DNA of 64,000 nucleotides from an uncultured Arcanobacterium sp. Its GTDB lineage: Bacteria; Actinomycetota; Actinomycetes; Actinomycetales; Actinomycetaceae. Every line of letters begins with the position of its first letter. Position 1 is the first letter of the stretch. The notes below the pieces were generated by a model. That model saw only the letters and a program-made list of their open reading frames with translations, made no database searches and had not been told where the DNA came from. The position numbers were made by a program, and so were the translations under genes. Positions 17,882-25,827 of the stretch are shown piece after piece. The stretch is from NCBI GenBank assembly GCA_958428545.1, contig CAUAGM010000002.1:124001-188000 (forward strand). The letters run 5' to 3'.

Positions 17882-18517
17882 ATGGATAAGAGATTCGCTC
17901 GCCGTATCGTTGGGGGAACGCCCGCCTTTGTTGGAATATTGGGAATCGGTGTTGCCGGATATTTTGGATTTTCGTCTTTGACGTTAACGAACGATGAAAA
18001 CCCTAATATTCAAAAAGCTACCCAAGCTCAGGAAACACTGGAGAAGAATCTGCGTGAATCAAACGAACAGCTTAATACTGAACTAAAAGAGATTGAAGCT
18101 CAATATGAGCTACCTCCGAACGCTACTTTTGTCTCAGATTATTCATTCAAAGAGATTAACGATCAATTGCAGCAAGTAGAAGCGCAAACTATGCAACGTT
18201 CAACCGAAGATGCTGAATTTGAAGTTGAGAAAGTGTGGTACGAGCCCGGATATTTCAAATCCGATGCTCTCGTACAGTGGCAATGCGCTTGGCTAAGAGA
18301 AGCTGTTATTGCACAAGAAGCAGACGACGAAACGAGACTAAATCAAGCCCTAACGCAGCTTGACTCATTGAAACAAAAACCTGAAATTGAAATGTTTCCT
18401 GACTATGAAACATTTCTTAACGACAACGTGAGCCCAATCAAAGAAGGAAATACTCAACCAGCTAGAGACTTTATCAATTCTGGGTACACATGCGTAGACC
18501 AAAACCAAATTAAATAA
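17882..18517 (+). CDS. Membrane-anchored coiled-coil protein (accessory gene)
   Basis: 211 aa. One N-terminal membrane segment (about residues 12-32, FVGILGIGVAGYFGF) is followed by a Glu/Gln/Lys-rich coiled coil (about 45-85) and an acidic soluble domain. No family recognised. RBS TTAGGAG. It lies 21 bases after the secreted protein, and both are A/T-rich, so they probably form one operon and were acquired together. It could be a partner or anchor of the secreted protein. Confidence 0.65.
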   Translation: MDKRFARRIVGGTPAFVGILGIGVAGYFGFSSLTLTNDENPNIQKATQAQETLEKNLRESNEQLNTELKEIEAQYELPPNATFVSDYSFKEINDQLQQVEAQTMQRSTEDAEFEVEKVWYEPGYFKSDALVQWQCAWLREAVIAQEADDETRLNQALTQLDSLKQKPEIEMFPDYETFLNDNVSPIKEGNTQPARDFINSGYTCVDQNQIK

Positions 18518-18621
18518 AAACTAGCTAAGTATCGAAAGACATGTCCATGAGACTATCTGGACAAAACGCGGACGACTTTCCCGTTTCAAGTCCAGTATAG
18601 TGTAACTAGTTAGAAAAAGGT

Positions 18622-18660
18622 CAAAGCCCTAAGCGGAAGAAAAATCCTCTTGGGGCTTTG
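18622..18660. terminator. Hairpin after the accessory pair
   Basis: CAAAGCCC (18622-18629) pairs with GGGCTTTG (18653-18660), with partial inner pairing. On the minus strand it is followed by a T-run, so it could end leftward transcription. On the plus strand it may only attenuate. Confidence 0.4.
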
Positions 18661-18682
18661 CCGTTGCCACCGGGAGGCAATG

Positions 18683-19069
18683 ATGCCACGCAAGCCCCCA
18701 ACGCCCTGCTCCTATCCCAGATGCCCGCGCCTCACGCACGGCAGGTACTGTGACGAGCACGCCAAACTCGCCGAGCACAACTACCGGCGCTATGAGCGTG
18801 ACCCGGAGATCGACCGCAGGTATGGACGGCAGTGGCGCAAGATTCGTGCCCGCTATGTTGGCGAACATCCGCTGTGTGAGCAGTGCCAGAAAGAAGGCAG
18901 GCTCACCCCAACCCAGGAAGTCCACCACATCCTCCCACTCTCCAAAGGCGGGACACATGACTTCACTAATTTGATGTCACTGTGCAAACCCTGCCACTCA
19001 CGAATCTCCGCTCTTGACGGTGATCGTTGGCGAAATGGAAGGTCAGCCAGACGCGATTCGCTTGGGTAG
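18683..19069 (+). CDS. Phage HNH endonuclease (packaging-associated)
   Basis: 128 aa. N-terminal zinc-binding CSYPRCPRLTHGRYC; HNH core CEQCQKEGRLTPTQEVHHI with LMSLCKPCHS. Of the two adjacent ATGs (18680, 18683) the second is preferred from the GGGAGG spacing. HNH proteins of this type normally stand directly before the terminase genes and help DNA cleavage at packaging. Here the small terminase is 3.7 kb downstream, so an insertion has separated them. Confidence 0.88.
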   Translation: MPRKPPTPCSYPRCPRLTHGRYCDEHAKLAEHNYRRYERDPEIDRRYGRQWRKIRARYVGEHPLCEQCQKEGRLTPTQEVHHILPLSKGGTHDFTNLMSLCKPCHSRISALDGDRWRNGRSARRDSLG

Positions 19070-19429
19070 GGGCGGTCGAATCTCTACGAGATAAGGTACA
19101 GGTCAGCGGGCTTGGCCAACCGTACGTAAAAAGACCGAATCAAACAGGGTATTAACCCGCATTGGTCCTTCTTTGCTTCATCACTATTTGTTGTTTTGGG
19201 GATTTTCCGCTCTGGAAAGCCAATAGACCGCAAGGCAGTAGGTGTGGAGATGGGAATCGCACTAGGTTGCCATCACTTTTCTTCTTACCCGTCCGGTTTC
19301 GTCTTCTCCCATGGCTTATGAGTGACGGGGAAAAATAAACGCACACCATAAAACTGGCGGCGATTTTTCCCGACTGGTAGGTGATCTCCTGCCAGTGAGT
19401 TAATAACTGATTTCTATGAAGGAGGAATC
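19070..19429. other. Junction region between HNH gene and accessory module
   Basis: 360 bases without a gene. The first ~90 bases look like normal phage sequence after an HNH gene; composition then changes, which suggests the insertion boundary near 19160. Copy 3 of the bipartite element lies at 19289-19318, upstream of the DUF1906 gene. Confidence 0.5.
19289..19318 (+). promoter_or_regulatory. Bipartite element CCGTCCG-N16-TGGCTTA, copy 3
   Basis: CCGTCCG at 19289-19295, TGGCTTA at 19312-19318, again 16 bases apart. It lies 111 bases before the ATG of the 738-aa DUF1906 protein. Its presence inside an accessory insert suggests the insert came with, or was selected for, the same control signal as the phage core. 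Confidence 0.6.
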
Positions 19430-21646
19430 ATGGTAGATCAAATGGTTTTGAAAACACAGCAATGGTTGAACACTACCTACGGCAGTAAGACTGGGTTCGG
19501 TTCAGTCTCAGAGAACGGTCGAACCGGGTGGGACACAATTAATGCTTTGATTCGTGCCCTGCAAATCGAGCTGGGTATCACCGCTACAGCGAATAACTTC
19601 GGTGCCGGGACACAGTCACGCTTCAAGAATCGTTGGCCGAACGGGATCAGCAAAACCGATTCGAGTAGCAACGTGCATGGCATTATCCAAGGCGCCCTAT
19701 GGTGTAAAGGATACCCAGCAGAATACGGAGGTATCACAACCAAGTTTACTGATAATGTTGCTTCCTCGATTCGGGATGTGAAGAGCGATATCGGGTTATC
19801 GTCATCATCTTCTACGATTGATCTGGAGCTGATGATGGCACTGCTATCAATGAAGCAGTTCAAACTATTGTCTGCCTATGGTGGCAAGAGTGCTATCCGC
19901 ACGGCGCAGCAAGCAGTAAATCGCCAATACAAGGCATACACGGGCATCATTCCAACTGATGGCTTGTATGGGCGTGAAATGAACACTGCCCTGATCCAAG
20001 TGTTGCAAGCTATCGAGGGATTCACTCCAGCTGAGGCGACCGGCAACTTTGGTAACGGCACCCGCTCACGCCTACAAACAATCAGTAGTGGCACGAGCGA
20101 ATGGGTATGGCTCGCTAGCGTTGCGCTGTCATGTAACGGATACCAAATCACTGCGACCAACTCTTGGTCATCAACTATCGCAAATATGATCCGAGAATTT
20201 CAGACAAACTACGCCCTGCCCGTCACTGGCGTCGTTGACACTACCACGTGGATGAGCCTACTTACTTCAAAAGGCGATCCGAACAGAATAGCTCGCGCGT
20301 GCGATTGCGCAACAGTGTTAAATCGACAGCAAGCAAAAGACTTGAGGACAGCTGGATACACACACATTGGGCGATACTTAACAGGAAGTGTAGGCTCTGA
20401 AAATACCTCAAAAGCCTTAACCCTAGAAGAAATAGGGCACATCACCAGCGCTGGCTTAGCCGTTTTTCCAATTTATCAAGATGGGGGTTATTACCAAGAA
20501 TATTTTGCTAATAGCTCCCAAGGAACTATCGACGCTGTTACCGCAATCACCGCTGCAGAACGCGTAGGTGTTCCATTTGGTGCAACAATTTATTTCGCTG
20601 TGGATTTTGATGCGTACGAGTTTCAAATTGACTCCATGATTTTGCCGTATTTTAGGCAAATTAGCGCCACGTTTAACTCTTCCAAAAATCCAATGCGTTA
20701 CAAGGTAGGCGTATACGGGCCGCGCTTGGTGTGTACGAAAGTTAGTGACGCAGGATATGCATCTTTTTCTTTCGTTGGCGATATGTCCACTGGTTTTTCC
20801 GGAAATCTTGGATATCCAATCCCAGATAACTGGGCATTCGACCAATTCCATGAATTTACATTCGAATCTTCTCCGTCTTTCCCTTTGGATAAAGATGCTT
20901 ACTCAGGACGAGATCGCGGAACAAGTTCTTTCGACGAGGTGCCAATGAGAACACCTGAAGAACTCGAGGAAGAAAATCAGCGGAATTTATTGGAGATCGC
21001 ACGTGAGACTTTTGTCAGACGTGTGCTTGAGCCACTGGGGTATTACCCTAGTTTTTCTTCGATTGGTTGGGAGTATGGGCAGACACTTGAACTTGGAAAC
21101 ATACATACCCCAACTTTCAGCATGAAGATTTCTGCACATCTATCCACTGAAGGGGCAACATCTTCTAATGGAGTGTTTTCTACAGATATTCGAGTAAATA
21201 ACGCTGGAGAGCTGTCAGCTACAACTGCAAACGCAATTGATTCTGCCAGTGTAACATTTGACATTGAGGATCTGGGATCTAGCGGAGATTTCGCTTCACG
21301 AATTAAAAGCATAGCCGGATCAGTAAAATCAGGAAGAATCACTTTTGGAACGACCATGACCGAAGACACTTCATTACAGGTGTGGATTCGTGTTGATTCA
21401 GATAATCTAGCTAGTGATGATTCTGGTATTGATTCAACAATGTCAGTTACTGTTACATACGATGTCACCTTGCATCCAGCATCAGGCGTAGAATGGCGTC
21501 TACCACAAGTTTCTGGAGAACAAGTAGAAGTAGTCGTAGGCGTTCTGGCGCTCGTGGTGTTGGCCGGGGTAATAATCATAACTGCACCCGAAGCGGCACT
21601 AGTAGCAGGAGTGGTTGCTATTGGAGCGGGGGTAGCTACGCAGTAA
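19430..21646 (+). CDS. DUF1906 glycoside-hydrolase-like protein with PG-binding repeats and C-terminal membrane segment
   Basis: 738 aa. Residues 1-280 hold peptidoglycan-binding-like repeats (WDTINALIRALQIELGI with GAGTQSRFKNRWP; a second with GLYGREMNTALIQVLQ). About 285-500 is a DUF1906 (Rv2525c-like) TIM-barrel domain: YTHIGRYLTG, FPIYQDGGYY, IYFAVDFDAY, KVGVYGPRLVC. The C-terminal third is Ser/Thr-rich and of unknown fold, ending in a hydrophobic ~35-residue segment. No classical signal peptide is seen. Strong RBS AAGGAGG. It is not the phage lysin, which is at 45997. A cell-wall-targeting effector or surface protein is possible. Moderately A/T-rich, like its neighbours. Confidence 0.8.
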   Translation: MVDQMVLKTQQWLNTTYGSKTGFGSVSENGRTGWDTINALIRALQIELGITATANNFGAGTQSRFKNRWPNGISKTDSSSNVHGIIQGALWCKGYPAEYGGITTKFTDNVASSIRDVKSDIGLSSSSSTIDLELMMALLSMKQFKLLSAYGGKSAIRTAQQAVNRQYKAYTGIIPTDGLYGREMNTALIQVLQAIEGFTPAEATGNFGNGTRSRLQTISSGTSEWVWLASVALSCNGYQITATNSWSSTIANMIREFQTNYALPVTGVVDTTTWMSLLTSKGDPNRIARACDCATVLNRQQAKDLRTAGYTHIGRYLTGSVGSENTSKALTLEEIGHITSAGLAVFPIYQDGGYYQEYFANSSQGTIDAVTAITAAERVGVPFGATIYFAVDFDAYEFQIDSMILPYFRQISATFNSSKNPMRYKVGVYGPRLVCTKVSDAGYASFSFVGDMSTGFSGNLGYPIPDNWAFDQFHEFTFESSPSFPLDKDAYSGRDRGTSSFDEVPMRTPEELEEENQRNLLEIARETFVRRVLEPLGYYPSFSSIGWEYGQTLELGNIHTPTFSMKISAHLSTEGATSSNGVFSTDIRVNNAGELSATTANAIDSASVTFDIEDLGSSGDFASRIKSIAGSVKSGRITFGTTMTEDTSLQVWIRVDSDNLASDDSGIDSTMSVTVTYDVTLHPASGVEWRLPQVSGEQVEVVVGVLALVVLAGVIIITAPEAALVAGVVAIGAGVATQ

Positions 21647-21657
21647 GGAGAATATAA

Positions 21658-22167
21658 ATGAGTGCTGGCAGTAGACGCGAGGATGCACATGTGCTTGTAG
21701 CGCGAATAAAGAAGGCTGCCCTCATTGCTACTGCCAGCGCACTCTCTTTGTTGGGGATTATCGTTGCACTATATCTGAATCTAATTCCAGGAGTTAACGT
21801 CACTGTTTCAAAAGTTGATAGGGACTATCTCATCGATAGCTTTACCTCTGGGAAGAACAAGGTTGATATATATCAGCACGATGGCAAAGTTTGCGCAGAC
21901 ACATACTCAACTTCTAAAGCAGATATCCCGCATCAGACTTGCGTAACTACAGCAAGAAAAATTGCCCCTAGTGATATCACTCTTGACTGGTTTACTCTCA
22001 ACGGCGGAGCAGAGAAAGTTGAGGCAGGACATCCAAACACAACATCAGTGCACATTCTGATCAAGGAAGGAGAAACAGTAGTTTTTGAGCATCATGAATC
22101 ATTTATTGAAAAGCTCACTGATGCCTTCAATGACGGTCTTAACATGCACCCTGCACCTGAGAATTAA
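21658..22167 (+). CDS. Small single-pass membrane protein
   Basis: 169 aa. One N-terminal membrane segment (about residues 20-42, ALIATASALSLLGIIVALYL), then a soluble domain with a Cys pair that could form a disulfide outside the cell. RBS AAGGAG, 11 bases after the DUF1906 gene, so the two are co-transcribed. Not recognised. As partner of a wall-directed protein it could be an immunity or anchoring factor; this is inference from position only. Confidence 0.62.
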   Translation: MSAGSRREDAHVLVARIKKAALIATASALSLLGIIVALYLNLIPGVNVTVSKVDRDYLIDSFTSGKNKVDIYQHDGKVCADTYSTSKADIPHQTCVTTARKIAPSDITLDWFTLNGGAEKVEAGHPNTTSVHILIKEGETVVFEHHESFIEKLTDAFNDGLNMHPAPEN

Positions 22168-22178
22168 AACCGCGGGGC

Positions 22179-22631
22179 TCAGGCTCCGATTATTTCTGAA
22201 GAATCATCAGAATACTGGGAAGCGGCTTTCATAAACTTCACACTATCAGTTTTACGATACGAGACGGCGAGCAAGCATACGAGAGCGTATATTCCAATAT
22301 TAAGCAAAGAGCTCCAGCACACTTCTTTCCATATCGCCACATCAACCCTGTCGACCATGAAACGAGTACAGTAGGCTGCCGAGATTCCCACGAAAATTGC
22401 GCATCCACATTTTAGTAATGTTTTAGTAGTAAAATCCATTAGTGGCAGCTTGTATCCAAGTAGAGCACTTAATGGTATAGAAACAATTGTTAGAACCGAT
22501 CCGAGAAGCTGAAAGGTCGGAAAAGCAAACAGTAAAAAATGATAGGAAAAATGGCATGCAAAAAATATGAATGCAATGCCGCCTAGCCACCAGCCAATCT
22601 CGACTTTAGGTCTGTTCGTCATATATTGCAT
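22179..22631 (-). CDS. Four-helix membrane protein, opposite strand
   Basis: 150 aa with about four hydrophobic segments (IGWWLGGIAFIFFACHFS; LLGSVLTIVSIPLSALLGY; LKCGCAIFVGISAAYC; LNIGIYALVCLLAVSY). No family recognised. It faces the DUF1906 operon tail to tail, 11 bases away. Ribosome binding site weak. Opposite strand and A/T-rich sequence suggest independent expression in the lysogen. Confidence 0.55.
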   Translation of the reverse strand: MQYMTNRPKVEIGWWLGGIAFIFFACHFSYHFLLFAFPTFQLLGSVLTIVSIPLSALLGYKLPLMDFTTKTLLKCGCAIFVGISAAYCTRFMVDRVDVAIWKEVCWSSLLNIGIYALVCLLAVSYRKTDSVKFMKAASQYSDDSSEIIGA

Positions 22632-22767
22632 TACACTGCTTCACAATCAACGTATTAGTCATTCGCACCAGAACTTCCCACTATTTAATACTACCTCCAA
22701 TAAATGCTGGTTCTACACCTGATTCTGATTTGATTCAAACTCAGGCACCCCTACTCAGGACGAAAAG

Positions 22768-23325
22768 ATGGCTAAAGATGGAACGAACCGTGGCGGTAGG
22801 CGTGCAGGCTCTGGCGCTAAACCCACACCAGCATTCGAGAAAATCACCGAAGGCAAAGACGCTCGCGTGCTTCAAATCGCGCCGCTCGACCCGCCCAATC
22901 TTGAGGCAGGTTCAGATCTTGAGGGCTCGGAGATGCCTGAGCCGAGCTCTTATTTGGCTGCGGTGCAGCGTGATGGTAACCCTTTGGGTGCTGACGTGAT
23001 TTACCGCGACACCTGGGCTTGGCTCAAAGAACGTGGCTGCGAAAAACTCGTGGCACCACGCCTGATTGAAGCTTATGCTCAGAATTTTGCTCGGTTCATT
23101 CAATGCGAAGAAGCAATCTCCAACTTCGGTCTGCTCGGTAAGCATCCGACGACGGGGGCGGCGATTGCGAGCCCGTTCGTAGCCATGAGCCAGTCCTTTT
23201 CTAAGCAGGCGAACACGCTCTGGTATGAGATTTTCGATGTGGTGAAACAAAACAGCCTTGTCGATTATTCGGGGCCGACCCCTAGCGATAACGTGATGGA
23301 ACGCCTGCTTCAATCGCGCTCTTAG
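22768..23325 (+). CDS. P27-family phage terminase small subunit
   Basis: 185 aa. A Gly/Arg-rich start (GTNRGGRRAGSGAKPTP) and a helical body (VIYRDTWAWLKERGCEKL, AYAQNFARFIQCEEAISNFG) typical of P27 small terminases. It recognises phage DNA and loads the large terminase (29734), which is unusually far (6.4 kb) because the methylation cassette and small genes lie between. Confidence 0.88.
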   Translation: MAKDGTNRGGRRAGSGAKPTPAFEKITEGKDARVLQIAPLDPPNLEAGSDLEGSEMPEPSSYLAAVQRDGNPLGADVIYRDTWAWLKERGCEKLVAPRLIEAYAQNFARFIQCEEAISNFGLLGKHPTTGAAIASPFVAMSQSFSKQANTLWYEIFDVVKQNSLVDYSGPTPSDNVMERLLQSRS

Positions 23326-23335
23326 CTTTCGATTC

Positions 23336-23345
23336 TGTATATACA
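23336..23345. promoter_or_regulatory. Palindrome TGTATATACA upstream of metK
   Basis: The same perfect 10-bp palindrome forms the core of the repeated elements at 27334, 28139, 28639 and 29113. Here it stands alone, 78 bases before metK, just before a terminator hairpin. Possible operator. Confidence 0.4.
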
Positions 23346-23349
23346 TTCT

Positions 23350-23378
23350 CCCGCTCGGATCGTCCGTGCGGGTTTTCT
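23350..23378 (+). terminator. Terminator between small terminase and metK
   Basis: CCCGCTCGGA (23350-23359) pairs with TCCGTGCGGG (23363-23372) apart from one T-T mismatch, followed by TTTTCTT. This is a good intrinsic terminator; it separates the small terminase transcript from the methylation cassette or attenuates into it. Confidence 0.7.
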
Positions 23379-23413
23379 TATGCCCGCTCATGGGCAGGAA
23401 AGGTTAACTGCTC

Positions 23414-24574
23414 ATGTTGAAGACTGCTGAATCAGTTCGTGCCGGTCATCCTGACAAGCTGTGTGATTTCATCGCCGACACTATCCTGGACGAGGCACTC
23501 TATGGCGATCCGGCTGCGCGAGTGGCTGTGGAGGTGCTGGCGACGAAAGCCAGGATTTATGTGGCTGGCGAGATCACCTCCAAGACCAAAGTTGAGATCC
23601 CGGCCGTGGTACGCAAGGCACTGATCGTACGCGGCTATGATCCACGGGCTTTCCGTATCCGCGTGCGCGTACATCGCCAAAGCTTGGATATTGCTGGCGG
23701 CGTTGACCAATCGTTAGAAGCACGCCAGTGCCAACAGGATGCCTACGCCGCGATTGGTGCTGGAGATCAGGGCACGGTTTACGGGTATGCAAGCAGCGAA
23801 ACTGAGGAACGCCTGCCACTACCGTTGGTGTTTGCTCAGCGGATTTGCCAGCGCCTCGATGAAGCATTCGCAGATAACAAGCTGCCAGGGCTTGGCGCAG
23901 ATGGCAAGGCTCAGGTGAGTATCGACTACGAGAACGGCAAAGCGAAGCGCGTCTCTAGCGTGGTGGTGTCGGTGCAACACAAGCCTGGCTGCAACAACGA
24001 TGAGCTGCATCAAAAGATTGCCTCGCTGATTATCGCCCCAGCCTGTAAAGAACTCCCCATCGACGAGGACACCGAAATCCTGATTAATCCTTCCGGGCGA
24101 TTCATTGTTGGTGGGCCTGAAGCCGACACCGGCTTAACCGGGCGCAAGCTCATGGTGGATACCTATGGCGGGCTCGCGCCCCATGGCGGCGGAGCCTTCT
24201 CCGGCAAAGACGCTAGCAAGGTGGATCGCACGGGTGCTTATATGGCGCGGCTGATTGCTCGCACGCTGGTTGATGCGAAGCTCGCCGAAGAAGCCCAAGT
24301 CAGCATCTCCTATGCGATTGGTAAAGCCGACCCGGTCGCGTTCACCGTGGACACTTTCGGCACTGGCAGGTTTGATGACCTGCAGCTCACTGCCGCCTGC
24401 TGCGAGGTGTTCCCACTCCGCCCGGCAGGAATGATTGAAGCCCTCGACCTGGGTAAGCACACAAACTTCCGCACCTATTCAGCGTATGGGCATTTCGGCC
24501 ACGGGTATCCCACCTGGGAGCGTGATTGGGCGTGGGTGGATAAACTCCGCGAAGCGTTGGGGGTGCATTACTGA
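23414..24574 (+). CDS. metK: S-adenosylmethionine synthetase (phage copy)
   Basis: 386 aa, full length. Signatures GHPDK (near residue 12), GAGDQGTVYGYA and GGGAFSGKDASKVDRTGAY are intact, so activity is likely. The enzyme makes SAM from methionine and ATP. It directly overlaps the adenine methyltransferase gene by one base, followed by the cytosine methyltransferase, so the phage supplies methyl donor and modifying enzymes together. The sequence is GC-rich like the phage core. Confidence 0.93.
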   Translation: MLKTAESVRAGHPDKLCDFIADTILDEALYGDPAARVAVEVLATKARIYVAGEITSKTKVEIPAVVRKALIVRGYDPRAFRIRVRVHRQSLDIAGGVDQSLEARQCQQDAYAAIGAGDQGTVYGYASSETEERLPLPLVFAQRICQRLDEAFADNKLPGLGADGKAQVSIDYENGKAKRVSSVVVSVQHKPGCNNDELHQKIASLIIAPACKELPIDEDTEILINPSGRFIVGGPEADTGLTGRKLMVDTYGGLAPHGGGAFSGKDASKVDRTGAYMARLIARTLVDAKLAEEAQVSISYAIGKADPVAFTVDTFGTGRFDDLQLTAACCEVFPLRPAGMIEALDLGKHTNFRTYSAYGHFGHGYPTWERDWAWVDKLREALGVHY

Positions 24575-25827
24575 TGCGAATCGAACAACGACCTATTGCC
24601 GAGCTGACCCCAGCGGACTACAACCCCAGGAAAGACCTCAAACCCGGCGACGCCGAGTACGAAAAACTCAAAGCGAGTATCGAGCAGTTCGGCTACGTCG
24701 AACCCGCAATCTTTAACGAGCGTACCGGTCGGATTGTCGGCGGGCATCAACGCCTGAAAGTCATGGCTGACCTCGGCATTGATGCCGCCGATGTCGTCAT
24801 CGTGGATTTGGACGAAACCAAAGAAAAAGCACTCAATATCGCGCTGAACAAGATCAGTGGTGAATGGGACGAGCCCAAGCTGGCCTTGTTGATTGCTGAC
24901 CTGCAAGCGAGCGACTTCGACGTCTCCCTGACCGGCTTCGACCTCGAAGAAATCGAACAACTCCTCTCCCTCGGTGACGACAAGGAAGTCACTGATGATG
25001 GTTTCGACCTCGATGCCGCTTTGGAGCAGGCCGCATTCGTTGAGGACGGTGATCTGTGGCAGATTGGTGAGCACCGACTGCTGTGTGGTGACGCCACCAA
25101 GCCCGAGAATGTGGAGCGGTTGATGGGCGGCAAGCAAGCCAACCTGATCCTCACAGATCCCCCTTACAACGTCGCCTTTAAATCGGCTTCTGGTTTGAGT
25201 ATCAAGAACGACTCGATGGAAGATGAAGCGTTCTACCAATTCTTACTCGCAGCCTTCACCAACATGGTTGCGGCAAGTGAAGCAGGCGCTTCGGCCTACG
25301 TTTTCCATGCAGATACCGAGGGGCTGAACTTCCGCCGCGCATTCAAAGAATCTGGGCTGTATCTCTCGGGTACCTGTATTTGGGTGAAAGATTCGCTCGT
25401 GCTCGGTCGCTCGCCGTATCAGTGGCAGCATGAGCCGATCCTGTTCGGCTGGAAGACAGGCGGTAAGCATCGATGGTTCGCTGATCGTAAGCAAACGACA
25501 GTGTGGAAATTCGATAAGCCGCACCGCAACGTTGATCATCCCACATCCAAGCCGCTGGATTTGCTGGCATATCCGATTCAAAACTCTACGTCCGAGAACG
25601 CGATTATCCTCGATTGCTTTGGCGGTTCAGGCTCCACACTCATGGCTGCAGCCCAACTGAATCGGATCGCCTATTGCATGGAACTCGATCCGAAATACGC
25701 TTCCGTGATCTTGCGCCGCTACGCCGACACCTACGGGTCGGAGGACATCACCTGTAAGCGAGGCAAGAAAACGGTGCGTTTTGCTGATGTGGTGAAAGAA
25801 GTCTCTGATGGAAAACAAACCGCTTAA
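24574..25827 (+). CDS. ParB-domain DNA adenine methyltransferase
   Basis: 417 aa. Residues 1-110 form a ParB/Srx-like domain (IEQRPIAELTPADYNPRKD, IVGGHQRLKVMADLG). The methyltransferase follows with motif IV DPPYNV (about 192) before motif I FGGSGSTLMAA (about 350), the circular order of beta-class N6-adenine (or N4-cytosine) enzymes. DPPY favours adenine. It likely protects phage DNA from restriction or regulates gene expression. It overlaps metK by 1 base and the cytosine methyltransferase by 20. Confidence 0.92.
   Translation: MRIEQRPIAELTPADYNPRKDLKPGDAEYEKLKASIEQFGYVEPAIFNERTGRIVGGHQRLKVMADLGIDAADVVIVDLDETKEKALNIALNKISGEWDEPKLALLIADLQASDFDVSLTGFDLEEIEQLLSLGDDKEVTDDGFDLDAALEQAAFVEDGDLWQIGEHRLLCGDATKPENVERLMGGKQANLILTDPPYNVAFKSASGLSIKNDSMEDEAFYQFLLAAFTNMVAASEAGASAYVFHADTEGLNFRRAFKESGLYLSGTCIWVKDSLVLGRSPYQWQHEPILFGWKTGGKHRWFADRKQTTVWKFDKPHRNVDHPTSKPLDLLAYPIQNSTSENAIILDCFGGSGSTLMAAAQLNRIAYCMELDPKYASVILRRYADTYGSEDITCKRGKKTVRFADVVKEVSDGKQTA

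Noticed and set aside
24568..25239. 223-aa minus-strand frame opposite the adenine methyltransferase
   Set aside because: Shadow of the ParB-methyltransferase gene; no RBS.
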